NCBI GenBank assembly: GCA_035771165.1
Contig: JAWNZC010000349.1
Coordinates: 248,001 to 312,000, forward strand
Source: Paragorgia papillata
Taxonomy: Eukaryota > Cnidaria > Anthozoa > Scleralcyonacea > Coralliidae
Direction: 5' to 3'
Length of the DNA stretch: 64,000 nt
Of the stretch, positions 1-13,170 are shown in pieces. The notes below the pieces were generated by a model. It did no database searches. It was not told the DNA's origin and saw nothing but the letters and a program-made list of their open reading frames with translations. How positions within the stretch are numbered: position 1 is the stretch's first letter; the number at the start of each line of letters is the position of its first letter. The translations under genes were made by a program, and so were the position numbers.

Positions 1-59
1 TTTGAACAACACGTCGACTGCCAACCTAAAAGGCAGCAAAAAAGTATTATATATATACT

Positions 60-226
60 AGCAAAGTGAAAAAGGTGGTAAACTGCCGAGATTAGTTTTA
101 ATAACTGACGTTTCGAATTGGGTCCATCATATTAAAGTGAAAGGATTCCGCTCGAAACGTCAGTATGAATATTTTGCGGTTATCATTTTGCGAATATCGC
201 CAGTTTACCACCTTTTCACTTTTTGC
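60..226. mobile_element. MITE-like element with terminal inverted repeats
   Basis: The left end (60-85, with GTGAAAAAGGTGGTAAACTG) is nearly complementary to the right end (201-226, with CAGTTTACCACCTTTTCACT). A second inner pair contains CTGACGTTTCGA and TCGAAACGTCAG. There is no open frame, and no clear target-site duplication is visible. It is a short non-autonomous DNA element; the superfamily is not determined. Confidence 0.6.
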
Positions 227-368
227 TTTGACGAAAATCTGAGTCAACAGATGTAAAGCAAAGCTATAGCTTTGCAATTATAGCAATAATCAACATAGTG
301 TTACCACAAATTCTCGCTTCTATATCACATTAATATCCTAGTCAGAATTTGCTTTATGGTTTTCTTAC

Positions 369-3300
369 CCTGGTGATCCCAATGGCTCCGATATTCTCAC
401 TGAATGATGTCGTTGCATTTCCTGTTCCAATAGCTCCAGCAAGAAAACATGCAACACCTTCAACACCAACACCACGATTGATGGCGTGAGGTGGTGGTGG
501 TGGAGCTCCGGATAGTCTGGCGCATGCGTAATAATCTCCAATCGATTCAATTATACCCACGATTACACCTGCCAACATACCAAACACACCAGCAACGCTT
601 ACAGTTGGCCTGCCCCACTGACCTACAGTAACAACAGAAAAAAACCCATAATTAACAAAAAGAGTAACGAGATAACACTTATGGTCGAATTTAAAGACCT
701 TGAAAAGCGAATTATTTGCTTCCTCATACAATTCAACCACAACCACCATTACTACCACAACCACAACCACTACTGCTACTACAACTACCATCACTGTATA
801 CCGCAATCACTACCACTAACTTACCACTACCACACGCACTACTACCACAACGACCACCACAACCCCAACCACCACCACTACTTTACCACTACCACCACCA
901 CTACAGCTACCACTATCACTACCGTTACCACAACGACTACCACTACCACAATCACTATACCAGTACGACTATCACTACCACTGACAGCACACCACCACTA
1001 TACCATGCACTACAACTATATACCTTCACTCCATGTGCTTCTCACCTGGATATGGAATCCTAAACCAGGGCGATTTTGAAAGCACTTCTGGATTGGTATC
1101 TGTTCTTGCTCTAGAGTTCTCATCAAAGCCCCCAGCGGCAGTTAATATAGCACAGAATATCCAAGTAACCAAAATAGAAATGATAACCTTGATTACAAAA
1201 AAATAATACCAATTGAATTAACATCATCAAACTGTTTATGAAAAGATTATCATATAGTATTATTAATATATATGACATATTAATATAACGTGTATATATT
1301 ACACAATCCCTAATTGGTTAATTATTATGCATAATAGTAAATAGGAATGTAATCTGTTGAATGAGGCAACGCCTAAGATCCAGATAACCCCACGCACCAG
1401 TCAACTTTATAATATAACAACAATAAAGTTGATGTTTGCGGGCATAAATATGTTTTTGGCCCGACTCAGGCTCATTTTAGCCCGAGGGCTCAAATCAATG
1501 GGCTGAATTCTCCATTTTAGCCCGCAAAATACACCACAATGCCCGATAAAATTATTATAATAAGTCTAATAGTTGCTGTGAAGTATCAAGACTCAAAAAA
1601 GTGAATTGAAAGATCAATGTCGTAATCCTAAAGCCAATTTTGCAGTAGGTAGTACTTTTTGCGAAAAGCAGAACTTCTTTGGTCTGGTAGCCGGCGCTGG
1701 GGATTCGGACGGACACTCAAGCCAAAGGAAACTAATTTGAAAAAACGCAAAATTCCACTCGCCTCGTCACGCAAGCACAACTCATTTTTTAAAAGTTGCA
1801 AGTCGTATATGAAGCACAGAACCCTTCTTCCTGCGTCTTATCTAAACCGTATTTTATTTACAGGGTATAGTAGTCTTTATTTGGCCTGCGCCTTTCTCTC
1901 AGCGAAAAATTTCAAGAAAAATTCCAAGAAAAATTACGGAAGAAGTTGAAACCTCTATTCCGTTTGCTTATATAATACCCGCGGCCCTCTAAAAGAATCG
2001 GCGCATCGCAGATTGCCTGGGACGACTGATACAACCAGAGCATGCGTTACAAATTATACGACGTAATGAATAATGCTGACTAAAGGTCCACAATCCTTTG
2101 TACTATAGCGACGGAGACAAAGGACGTGACGTCACAATTAACGTTGTCGTAATTGAGTGAAATTGCGATTGCACCGTACGTTCTTGTACAGCAGTTTAAT
2201 TTTTTGAAACTTTTGTTGCAAAAATGAAAAATCTTGAGCTTACGAATACAGCTCTTTGGATTAAAGAGGAATAAGACACTCAGTTTTCGAGGAGTTTGGA
2301 AAAAGCAAGGCATGGAGTACAAGGCAATTTATTTGTTAATAACCTCATCACGAAAGTAAGAACTCGTGTAGCTTATGGTAGAACACAAGTTGAACTATGC
2401 CGTAAGGCATTAGCTTATCTACACAATAACCAGAAGCAAGGTAAATACAATAAGATTATACTAATAAAAATGTAATTTACATATATAGTAGTTTATCGCC
2501 GACCATCTCAACTGAAAAGCATTTATCGACTGGAAAACAATCGATTCTTTAAATTGTTATTTCTTACAATCTTAATATATGTTTTATTTTATCGCATTTC
2601 AGTTTTAATTGCCTTATTTGTAGTAATTCAGGACTATCGCAGATTCTTTTTTTACTCTTACAATAATCTGGAATAGACTCTTCCGCATGAAGTTAATGAA
2701 TCGCGTGATCTTTCGTTTTCACAAATCTGATTGGCTATAAATGTCCAAAGTTGTCCAAAGCGAGAGATGTGCGTGGTTTTGCGAGAGCCAGTGAATTTTC
2801 TCAACGCGTTATCAACGCACTTTATGCGCGGGAAAGATCTATTGTCTCCGAGTTTCAGTTGCCACCAATCCTAGTTCATTTCAAGATCCGAAAACACAGA
2901 CTAACGTACAAATACACCGAACCCAGACAACCACGCATGAACAATTACACACAAGAGTGAAATGTTCAGTTAAATTCAACGCACAATTATTTTGTACGCG
3001 GACTCTATAGTTCGCCATAGATAATATAATCTGTCGAATGCATGTAGATATAATGTATTATGTATAATATATCATACAAGAAAACGAGTGTTTCATCAGC
3101 ATATCCAAAGACTGAGACGTTTGTTGAAAACCGAGGCAAAGCCAAAGTTTTTTAATAAACTTTGAGGAGTTTGGGTATCCTAATAAAACACACTTCTTTC
3201 TTAATATAGCATCTCAAACGAAACAGTATCTTAAGAGAAAATCGAGGTAAACTGAGTTTTCATAATTTATGTAACTTCTTCCTCCGATATCCAAACCACC

Positions 3301-6300
3301 AACACCGGCAACACGGTTTTGATCTTCTTTGTTTTTTCCTCATGAATTATTAATAAGTTTGAGATGCATTACGCAATTATGAAACATGACTCTTCCACAC
3401 TAGGTACCGTAAATAACATCTTCGATGACTATTTGCTGAACGAGAAGAACCTTCAACCTAATGTGCATAACATTCGTTCTGTCAAATCAACCAAGGCTGA
3501 TGTGGATACCAATTATCCTCTTAAATTGACCAACTGAGCAAAGAGGAACTTCAGCCTCGTGTGGATAACAATGCTCCTGTGCTATTGACCAATGAAGTCT
3601 TCAGCTTCATGTGGATAACGATGTTACTGTGCTATTGGCCAATGAAGATCTTCAGACTCATGTGGATATAACAATGCTTCTGAGCTATTGGCCAATGAAG
3701 ATCTTCAGCCTCATGTGGATAACAATGCTTCTGAGCTATTGACCAATGAAGATCTTCTACCTCATGTGGATAACAATGCTCCTGAGCTATTATTGGCCAA
3801 TGAAGATCTTCAGCCTCATGTGGATGACAATGCTTCTGAGCTATTGGCCAATGAAGATCTTCAGACTCATGTGGATAACAATGCTTCTGAGCTATTGGCC
3901 AATGACGATCTTCAGCCTCATGTGAATAACAATGCTTCTGAGCTATTGGCCAATGAAGAAGATCTTCAGCCTCGTGTGGATAACAATGCTCCTGAGCTAT
4001 TGGCCAATGAAGATCTTCTGCTTAATGTGGATAACAATGCTCCTGAGCTATTGGCCAATGAAGTCTTCAGCCTCATGTGGATAACAATGCTTCTGAGCTA
4101 TTGACCAATGAAGATCTTCTGCCTCATGTGGATAACAATGCTTCTGAGCTATTGACCAATGAAGATCTTCTGCCTCATGTGGATAACAATGCTTCTGAGC
4201 TATTGGCCAATGACGATCTTCAGCCTCATGTGGATAACAATGCTTCTGAGCTATTGACCAATGAAGATCTTCTGCCTCATGTGGATAACAATGCTCCTGA
4301 GCTATTGGCCAATGAAGTCTTCTGCCTCATGTGGATAACAATGCTCCTGAGCAATTAGCCAATGAAGATCTTCAGCCTCATGTGGATAACAATGCTTCTG
4401 AGCTATTGGCCAATGAAGTCTTCAGCCTCATGTGGATAACAATGCTTCTGAGCTATTTGCCAATGAAGATCTTCAGACTCGTGTGGATAACAATGCTCCT
4501 GTATTACCGACCAATGAAGATCGATCTTCAGCCTCATGTGGATATAAACAATGTTCCTGAGCTACTGACGAATGAAGGTCTTGAATGAAGTGTCTCTTCC
4601 TGAATCGTGGAGCAAAGCCGGTGTTCCAGCAAGAAAAGATGACCTTCCGCAAATTTCCAACAAAACCACTGTTTCAGCCTCTGAAGATAAGATTCTTCCT
4701 AAATTATGGAACAAAGACGACTGTATATAGCACCTGTGCCGGGGAAATGTTTTCAGCTCAGAGATGGAACAAAGCGAGTGCTCAACCTATCAATAAAAAT
4801 TTACCTCAAGGATACAACGAATTGGATGGTCTTCCTGCCATTGAATCGTCTATGACTGTAGAGCCGGGCACATCAGATGATTTACATGGCCATTTGGTAA
4901 ACAACAAGAAGACTCTTGGTGGTTTGTGGAAAAAAGCCAGCGATCTACCTGGTGGAGAACAGCCTCTTGCTGAATGGTTGAACAAAGCCGGACTTCAAAT
5001 TGACGAAGAGGAGTCTCTTGTAAAATAATTGACCAAGGTGATCAAGGTCAGTGATGAACCAGATGAAGACGAGTTAGCTGTTGCTAAAGAATGGGTTAAA
5101 ACCAATTTTCCACCAGATTATGGAGAAGAGTTAGTTGCTGTTGAACGGACCAAAGCAAATGTTTCCCAGAAAACCAATTACTGGAGAATGGAACAAAGAC
5201 AGTGTTCACCATGTTGAAAAAGAATTTGTGGCTACTGATAATCAAGAGCGTGATAACCACAAAGAAAGTAAATCTGCAGAGGATCTTGATGTGATTAGAC
5301 CGTCTGAAAAAGCTGTAAGCTATATCATTGGTGATGGAAATTGGATTGGATTGGAAGATCTCCTTAAATTTCAAGGTACGTTTAACTGGCTATGTACAAC
5401 TATCGAAAAATTATAACAGTTAATGTTAATTATGTTGATTTGAAAGAGAAGCTTAAGGGTATCATAATTGTGTAAACACTAAAGCAGCTTAGAGTAAACG
5501 GCGAAGACTTGAAACATTTTGTTTTTTTAATTGTGAAACTGTTAAACATATTTATTCTATGCAGAATAGTGTTGAATAACGCCCCCAATTGATTTTTTCT
5601 GATTCCGATCACAGTCATACGTTCAGCGTGCTCTCACCCTTAATCTTCCTCACAAGCCACAATGTTGCACAATTGCTCTAGGTTTGGTTCTATTGAATAT
5701 TAAACTTTGAATATTCAATATCCATAACTACAGGGAGTAGTGGCGTTCATGGTCGGCAAAGTGAATCTACCCAAGCGCCTTCAGGACGAATTTGGGAGGG
5801 GTTCGGGGAAATGCTTTTATTTTTTGATGCTTTAAAATGCAGTCTGGTGTACTTTTAAGTTAAAATACGGATAAAAATGATTAAAAGTCACTTTTTCTTA
5901 ACAGTAAGTTACCCTCCCCCCCCCCCCCCCCCTCACAGACACACCCGGTTCCCTGGATGTTTATAGCGTGTCTTTATCGCGTGTCTTACTGCGTTATCTA
6001 AAGTAAAAGGGTGTATGTAATAATTTGTGTATTTAATTTACTTGCCATAGATGAAAATCCTATTGACATTTGTACAGAAACATTGGTTTATTTTGCCAAA
6101 AGCAAAGACAGTAAAGAAGAAAAAAAGACGAAGAAAGCAAAGAGGCAGAAGGACGATAAAAGCATGAAAAAGAAGACAAAAAAGAAAGATAAAACAAAGA
6201 AAAAGATTAAGAAACAAGATAATAACAAGAATAATGAGAAAAAGAAAACGAGTTTGAAAAGAGAAAAAAAACGACATTTCCGACGTAATAAGAAAAAATT

Positions 6301-9300
6301 GGAAAATAAAAAGAGGAAATCGTTTGGTAGTCGAATTTTCGCCTTCGCTGCTGTATCTGTAGCAAAGATGAAACAACTCACCAGGAAGACGTATATCAGA
6401 TTAATAAAAGTGACAAAGATGAAAATATGGCAAAGAAGTCAGAAAACTGTTTATGAATATTTTAAAACTTCTCCTGTGTTTCTTGTTGATATAATTATTG
6501 AGTGTGTAAATTGATTATAACATATACTGTATGTTATCTCTTTATTTTAAGATCAGTACGGTCTCTTGATTAAATTATATTTTTTCTCCACAGTTTGTTT
6601 CTCTGATTATTGTACATCAATACATGATAGGCGTATCAAGTGTCGCCAAAATATCTCGTGTACTTCTTAAATTGGTTAGAACGTTGCCTTCAATCCCCGT
6701 AGACCGCGGACTCGATAGCTCAACAAGTTTTCGAGTGGTTAATAAATTGTAGACGTATCTCTCTATGAAGATTTGTAGGGGGTATAGCCCCACCCTAGAT
6801 GCACCCAATAAACAAGCTATAACTTTCCCTGGTTCCGCCGCCCTTATAGAGGATTCTGAAATATATATATACATGAAATACTTACCGGGAATAAACGAAA
6901 AATTGGAACCCATGACGTATGACAACCTTCACTTCTCGAATATATAAGAAAAGGCACCTTAACACTGGATAATAACTGGGAACAAATCGTAATAAGGCCA
7001 ATTGTCCTAAAAGGCGAAAGCACCATAAACTATTAAAATGCTCTATATACCTATACTTCTAATTTTTTTTAGCTGATGGAAGAAATTATAACTGTTGTAT
7101 AGTCTTTGCCTGTGACGTCTGTGAGGTTTTTAGATAATTGTGATGTTTAAAGTGCCAAGTGGTTCTCTGATGAAAATATTGTTGGTAATGTTTCCTGCAT
7201 AATCCTAAAGATATTATAGTAGTTGATAATTGTGCAAAGTTTCATTTCGAAATTCTCGAAAACAAAGTTGTATTTTACGTGTGAAGTTTGAATTTTAGAG
7301 CGCCGGCATTAAATTGGCCGTGTTTGAGGAGAATGAGTTGAGGAGGACTTATGACGTCATAGACTCAACAAAAACAAAAAATCATTGTTGTTGTCAACAA
7401 AAGGGTCATTGTTGTTTTTGAGTCTATGATGTCATAAGCTTCCTCGACTCATTCTTCTCAAGCTCGGCCACTTTAATGGCGGCACTACAAAATACAAACT
7501 TCACACGTAAAATATCACCTTTTCTTCAACGAATTTTGAAATGAAACTTTGAACGATTACCAACTACCATAACATCTTTAGGATTATGCAAAAACATTGC
7601 CAACAATATTTTCATCAGTGAACCACTTTAAAACATACCAACAGTAACACTAATGCAACATTTTATATAAGAAAGTTTGTAGTCTTAAGCCCTAATCAAA
7701 CGAGAACGCAAGTCATCTCAGCCAGCCGCTCTGAATAGTTTCCCGAAAATATCATGTACCGTGACAAAGTTAAAACTTGTTTAAAACACTCATGAAACCT
7801 TTATTTTGTTAATTTGGGTGTTCAAACGACCGCCACAGAAATTCTGACTGCCAACTTGCGATGACTTGCGTTCTCGTTTGATTAGGGCTTTAAACTTTAT
7901 TTGCTTGAGTCTATGTTGAATCACTTGTGGGAGCATGGGTATAGAAGTCGCGTCAGAGCCGACCGATCCTACTAAAAGCAAAAAAGCCCTGGGTACGAAT
8001 TTGGTGGCCAGTACTAGTTTACCCTGTTACCCTGCCTCAATTTCAAAAGAAATATGGGCCAGATAACCACTAATTACAATCTTGCGTCATTCAGGGTTAA
8101 ATCCACTTGTACGTCTGCGCATGCTTTGAATGCGCGAAAGAAATCTTTAGTGGTTACCTGGCCCATATTCTTTGATTGGGACAGGGTACCAGGCTAGTAC
8201 TAGTTGTTCTCTGCCGGCCATCACCATGTGTCACAAAACGTTCAAATTCCTATACACGAAGTTAAAATTTTAAGCGATTTAATAAGATACGTTGCAATCT
8301 TTTTTCTTTCCTTCTTAATAGAATATTTCAAAAATCACAAAACGCGCGTTATTGTGTGTGTACATAATTAGTAAGTAACGTCAAAAATGACAACTGTAAA
8401 ACTACAACATTACTTACATCATTGCAATTCCCCAATGCTGTCCTGTAATTTCAGCAAATAAGTTAAATTAAAATCCGAATATCAGCAGTTCAACTAAGTT
8501 GATCAACGAATATTTTGTAGTAATATCTGTAGTATTCACCTGCATTGTATACACACGCGTCAATCAAAGACAATCCAACCAAGGCTATGGTGGGAGCAAC
8601 AGTGATGGGACCAATGAAACGTAGGAGAAAGCCAACTAAGCCACTGAAGCCAACAACAATTTGAATCACTGACGATACCATTATTGCTCCCTGAATCTAA
8701 ATAGAAGACGGACCGGGTAAACTAGTATAGCCTGAGAAAAAAGGCGTCTCTTTTCGCTTGATGGGGTTGAAAAAAAGGGGGGGAGCAGGAGGAGGAGAAA
8801 AGACGGCTGTTTTCTCAGGATTGTGAACATACAAATCATTCACGATTTTAAAATAATTTCCACCATTTAATAATTAAACCCATTGTGCTGACAAATATTT
8901 CTTATTGACACTTTGACTAAATTAAACGACTTATGAACCTTCTAGTTATGTCAAGAAAGATGTTAATTGCATGTCGTACGTTTGCGAGAGTGTAGGTAGG
9001 CGTTCGGTCAAGCTCAAATATTCCGAAAACATTTGTGAGCCCTCAATCCTGGACAAATCACACGTGGACACAGCGCGCTCTTTTGTCTTATTAAGAATTT
9101 TAATCGGAACCAAAATTATTTAGTCTCTCCCCCTCCCCCATGCAGTCAATGTAGGTGATTGTTGATGCGCAAAAATCCTCAGCATTTTTTGGCTAATCGC
9201 GTGGAATAACACAACATTGATTTGGGGGGAAGGAATGTTTTATTTAGGTAGAAATTTAAAAAAGAAAGAAAGTAAGTAATTAAGTTCAAAAATTTGCAGT

Positions 9301-12300
9301 GTCCACACAATTTTGTCCAGGATTGCAGATGGGGTTGGAGTTGCAACCTTCTAATGACAAGTTAGACGCCCTAGCTGACAATTGCGCTATTGAGATATTC
9401 TACGGATATGCAAACGCTGCCGTATAGGGAGCACATATATAGGACTATGAATTTGCAAGCTTGGCTCTCCATCCGAGCCTTGTGCAGTAATGATAATTAG
9501 GTTACAAGCTCGATCCTAGCCACATGTAGCTGCATGTCTGAAGTTCACTGAAAAACATTTTCTAAGCATTTAAACTTGACGAACGTCTACCAAACGCATT
9601 GCATTCTCAGTTATCTAAAAAAATACCTCGCGCATTCGTGTTTTCCAAATTCCATCAAAGGAGGAGTTTTTTGGATCTGTTAATTGGAATAAAATCGATT
9701 ACACAAAATTTAATATCAAACATCGGTAAGTAAACTACATCCATGGCCATGCAAACTGTCTTTCTATATTCTGAGAGATTTTAATTGTATGCAGTAAAAA
9801 TCCACAAGTGTATGGTAACTTGACACTGTTATAATATTGCAAGCAACGAAAACTATATTTCAGTTTGATTTTATGGTAGGAAATTGCACGCAATTGCACC
9901 CTTATGCAAAGATCTGCGGCATTGCATTTGATAACAATCAACAATTAAGAAGGCACTCAGAGACTGCATACCGGCTCTGCCATCTTTCCACAAACTTTCA
10001 TGGAAACCAGCTAGATATCCCAGAGCCATACAGACAAATCGACAAAAAGACAAACAGACGCGAAAACATAGCCCCCTGGCGAAGGTAACAATGTATGTCA
10101 TCACAAGTAAAAATGGCGCCTAGTGTTTGAACTATAACTTGTCGCCATTTTGTCTTTAGTGCAGGCTTGCAGCGCACGAAAACCGTCCGAAAATGGTGCC
10201 AGTAAAATTGCTTGTTGTCGAATGAGCGTGCGGGCAGTGCGGCGTACGAGCGATCATGGAATATCGACAGTCTGCGACGGCTTAATATAGTCTGCATTCA
10301 ATATAAGGATATCCGCGATCAAGAAACACAGAAGAATAACTGAAACGACTTACTCTCATTAAATCCAGGAGGACATTTATATTCTGGCAAAGACAAAATG
10401 GCAAAGGTAGGCACAAGATATGAAAATGTACTTCCTTGTACAATAGGTAACCTAAATATAGCATGACAATATTAAATGAGATTTAGTGTTGAGGACACAG
10501 TCGGTGGTTAGCACACCACGACCCAAGTTCGATACCTTTTCGATGCAGTTATCAGGTTAAAATCCTGGATTAACATTTTACCTTGGCCGCATGTGAGAAG
10601 AATACTTCTAGTTTAAGTAATATTTAAACATGTCGCAGCAGCGGCCTATTTGGTAAGTTCATTGACGTAATAATTTAGGAAAATATAACGTTGTCTAAGC
10701 TCTATGAAAATCAAAGCTACAGTTTATGTAAATCATGAAATATTTTAATGTGGCTAAATGTAATTTAGGCAAAGTAAAAAAGGAGACAATGCTAGTCAGC
10801 AGACACAGGGATTATCTCAGCGCTCATCAAAGTCTTGTCAGCGTGGTCTGAGCTTGATTGGTTTTGCGCGCGCTATCTATGTACCCAATTGGACAATCTA
10901 TACCTATTGGACAGAATATTATTGGTTTTTGAGTGCTTTCTGAGTGCAAACGTTGCATGATTTTTCAGATACTCCTCTATATATCTAGAAAAAAACATTT
11001 TAGATATGACTCATGTGATCATCCAGTATAAATAAAGTCAATTTAGAATATAATTTTAGTTTAGGTGTTATAATCAAGCCAGCTTACAGTAACCAGCTAC
11101 TAATTGAAAATTAAGGAACTGAATAAAAGATTAAAATAGGGAATCGGGAAACTTTACTTTACGTATTTCAACTAACAACGTGTCCATTTTCTTCGGACCC
11201 CAAGTCATATTTTTTTCTGATCGTAAGTATTATATACTTACCGATTTCCAAAACATGTTTGCAAAAGCGTGGCAATCCCACTCATGAAAAAGATGGTGCT
11301 GATCAGTTTTCCAGTCACTACTTCATCGTTCACACACATCGCGGGCGCCAATATGATGGGAATAGACAACGTGGCACCAAACATTGTTAAATAATGCTAT
11401 GTAATAAAAAATAGAATTCTAATCAAATTAATCTAGGTATTTGTGGAAAAGACTAACATGATATTTTCCATTTAAATAAAACTAAAATATATAACAACTT
11501 TAATATAAGAAGCACTCTGATTGGCTACAAACTAATGTATATATGAGTTATCAGAGCTAGAGGCGTAGATGACGTCACACAAAGTCCCCCAATAGCACCA
11601 ATCAGGTTACTCCATTTATATAGCTGACAATTGCGTTTTTCTCTCTGACGAAGGGCTTCGCTCGAAACGTTAGACTCCTACGTTCCCTGTTTCAGCAGTA
11701 TATTCAACCTTGCTATATTTCGAAGTCAGTCTGTCTGTCTGTCTGTTTGTTTGTTTGTTAATTTGTTTGTTTGTTTGTTAATTTGTTTGTTTGTTTGTTT
11801 GTTTGTTTGTTTGTTTGTTTGTTTGTTTGTTTGTTTGTTTGTTTGTTTGTCTGTCACATCACGTAATGCATGTCACGACAATCATATCGCATAAATTATA
11901 AGATTAGTATTTTTACCTGAAGTCCTAATAAGATTGCCATGTACCATGGTGGATTTTCCTCAATGGAGTAACTCAGACCATTATTATAATCATTGTCTTT
12001 GGTTTCAGTATCATCCTCGTGATTCTGTAATATAAGCAATGAAATGATGAAAGACGCATGCGCCTTTTAAGTCATGTATTCAGTACTCTGGCTAACGCCA
12101 TACGATTTTTGACTCGTTACCGAGCGTCCACCAACCATAGAGAGCATATAATTACTAGAGGGGGCATTGGCGGGAAAATTTGGTAACCACATGGCACTCC
12201 GCCATTACCTATGATATTTCAGTCAATTGGTTGGCAAATGTACTAGACCCAGTCCTTTGGCAACCAACGCGCCTAATGTTTGCCTCCAAAAAAATCCAAG

Positions 12301-13141
12301 ATGGCGACATTCAATTGGTCAATTGGTTACCCGCGGTTGGCTGAAATTAAGATAGGATGCCCCCTCTAGTATTTATATGATCTCTATGCCACCAACAGTG
12401 ATTGGTTAATTATGTGAATCCTGCAATCTTGCTTTTCTGAGCATCATTGAGTACTACTACTTTCATTATAAGATGTAAAGGAGCATTGTGTCGACACCGG
12501 CAACCCCCCCCCCCCCCCCCCCCCCCACTTTTTTTCCACAAATATTTTTTTCTTTAGAATAATTAAAGTATACTTTGAAAAAGTATTTCAGTCTATGTTG
12601 TATTTCACCTGTTACAGAATTGTCACATAATTTCGAGAATAATCATCACTAAACACACCCTATTTAGACATTTTAATTTTGTTAAATTTTCCTCTCCAAA
12701 ATGCAGGAAATGCCATTTCAGAGATCTCTGAAATCCAAAATTTTCTGTGAGAAGCCCCCGGCCCAGACCCCCCTAAATAATGTCACACTAATTTGCAAAT
12801 GTCAAATTTTGTTCTCCTTCCCCCCCAGTGAAATTTCGTCCCCCCCCAGTGAAATTTCGTTCCTACAGCACTGATAGTGTGAATAATGTCAACCGACTTG
12901 TCATGAAACGGCACAAAAAGCTATCCACTACAATTAGATATGTATCTATTTCAAGATTGGAGCGGGAAATTGCGCTGGAGTAGGCGATTTGTATGGAACA
13001 GAAGGCCTATCCGGTATATAGCTTTCCTGTATAGTGCGAGTGAGGAAATAATCGCCAAACAAGCCAAATCAATCGGTCAAAAAGAAAAGACATTAAATTC
13101 ATAGGAATGGTCTTGTAATACTATCTTACACTGTTGGTCAT
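369..13141 (-). CDS. SLC23-family nucleobase/ascorbate transporter, 3' end beyond window
   Basis: Exons in transcript order are 13130-13141, 11917-12024, 11242-11396, 10354-10451, 9627-9676, 8540-8696, 8418-8442, 6886-7006, 1046-1187 and 369-622. Each has GT/AG borders, and together they keep one frame of 374 codons. The product is a multi-pass membrane transporter of the NAT/SLC23 family. Family marks are LGLQHYLTMFG (the QH motif, split over exons 2 and 3), the [20 protein letters not shown] stretch, and the signature [10 protein letters not shown] at the end of the last visible exon. Mammalian ascorbate carriers have Pro where this signature has Glu, so nucleobase transport is possible. 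This is inference. Animal members have about 600 residues, so the last third lies to the left of the window. The first exon encodes only MTNS; it was chosen for its GTAAGA donor and matching phase and is the least certain. The exon at 8418 is only 25 nt. Several introns carry MITEs, and the 5.7-kb intron hosts an opposite-strand repeat gene. Confidence 0.9.
731..1015. repeat. CAC/CAT-rich degenerate microsatellite
   Basis: This is a run of imperfect CCA, CAT and CTA triplets inside the SLC23 intron between the exons at 1046-1187 and 369-622. Histidine/threonine-rich reading frames across it are a by-product of composition, not genes. Confidence 0.8.
1188..3400. other. Intron sequence without recognised genes
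   Basis: This is part of the large SLC23 intron. It is AT-rich, with only short frames lacking splice context or family similarity. ATAGTAGTTTATCG at about 2486 matches the end of the TIR element at 36164, so an element fragment is present. Confidence 0.5.
3540..4588 (+). repeat. 51-bp coding-type minisatellite, about 20 units
   Basis: The unit is 51 bp and translates as [17 protein letters not shown] in frame. Most units contain the perfect palindrome GAAGATCTTC. At least four units (near 3590, 4057, 4313 and 4417) have GAAGTCTTC instead, a one-base deletion that shifts the frame, and others have 3-4 extra bases. The reading frame therefore moves through all three phases along the array, and no single protein runs through it. 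Either it is a decayed repeat protein, or the deleted variant was copied between units in non-coding DNA, or the assembly has errors here. It lies antisense in an SLC23 intron. Confidence 0.85.
3688..6514 (+). pseudogene. Repeat-containing gene or gene remnant nested in SLC23 intron
   Basis: After the 17-residue repeats, further low-complexity coding-like sequence follows in shifting frames (4585-5028, 5029-5217, 5135-5375), rich in W-N-K-A/D and acidic motifs. The frame from 5135 reaches a plausible donor (CAAG|GTACG at 5375) in phase 1. An acceptor at 6050 (TTGCCATAG) continues in the same phase into the exon 6051-6514. This splice agreement argues that a gene exists or existed on this strand. 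The frameshifts and stops upstream of 5135 argue that it is broken or misassembled. No start codon or signal peptide can be supported. I do not recognise the family. Confidence 0.45.
6051..6514 (+). CDS. Lysine-rich 3' terminal exon, unknown protein
   Basis: The exon begins after a TTGCCATAG acceptor and runs open for about 154 codons to TGA at 6512-6514. Residues from about 20 to 100 are dominated by Lys with Arg, Asp and Asn, in clusters such as [17 protein letters not shown]. The last 50 residues are more mixed and end in a hydrophobic [12 protein letters not shown] highly basic, probably disordered tail could bind nucleic acid or be nuclear or nucleolar, but nothing shows this directly. 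The phase fits the donor at 5375. It ends 371 bp from an SLC23 exon on the other strand. Confidence 0.5.
7143..7636. repeat. About 490-bp palindromic element
   Basis: The left half (from GTTTAAAGTG) and right half (to CACTTTAAAAC) are imperfect reverse complements over roughly 220 bp each, centred near 7390. Paired stretches include TTTCCTGCATAATCCTAAAG with CTTTAGGATTATGCA and TTTTACGTGTGAAGTTTG with CAAACTTCACACGTAAAA. There is no open frame. It is a foldback or MITE-like element inside SLC23 intron 7. Confidence 0.8.
8010..8203. mobile_element. MITE with 8-bp target duplication
   Basis: AGTACTAG occurs at 8010-8017 and 8196-8203 and bounds an element of about 178 bp. Its ends are imperfect inverted repeats containing ATATGGGCCAGATAACCACT on the left and AGTGGTTACCTGGCCCATAT on the right. 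A related partial copy lies at 22838-23010. The 8-bp duplication suggests the hAT superfamily. Confidence 0.65.
11722..11850. repeat. (TTTG)n microsatellite
   Basis: Tandem TTTG/TCTG repeats lie in SLC23 intron 2, just left of the exon at 11917-12024. Confidence 0.9.
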
Positions 13142-13170
13142 GATCAAAATATTGTATATATATATATATA

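Noticed and set aside
681..1079. His/Thr/Tyr-rich frames
   Set aside because: Produced by CAC/CAT microsatellite inside an SLC23 intron.
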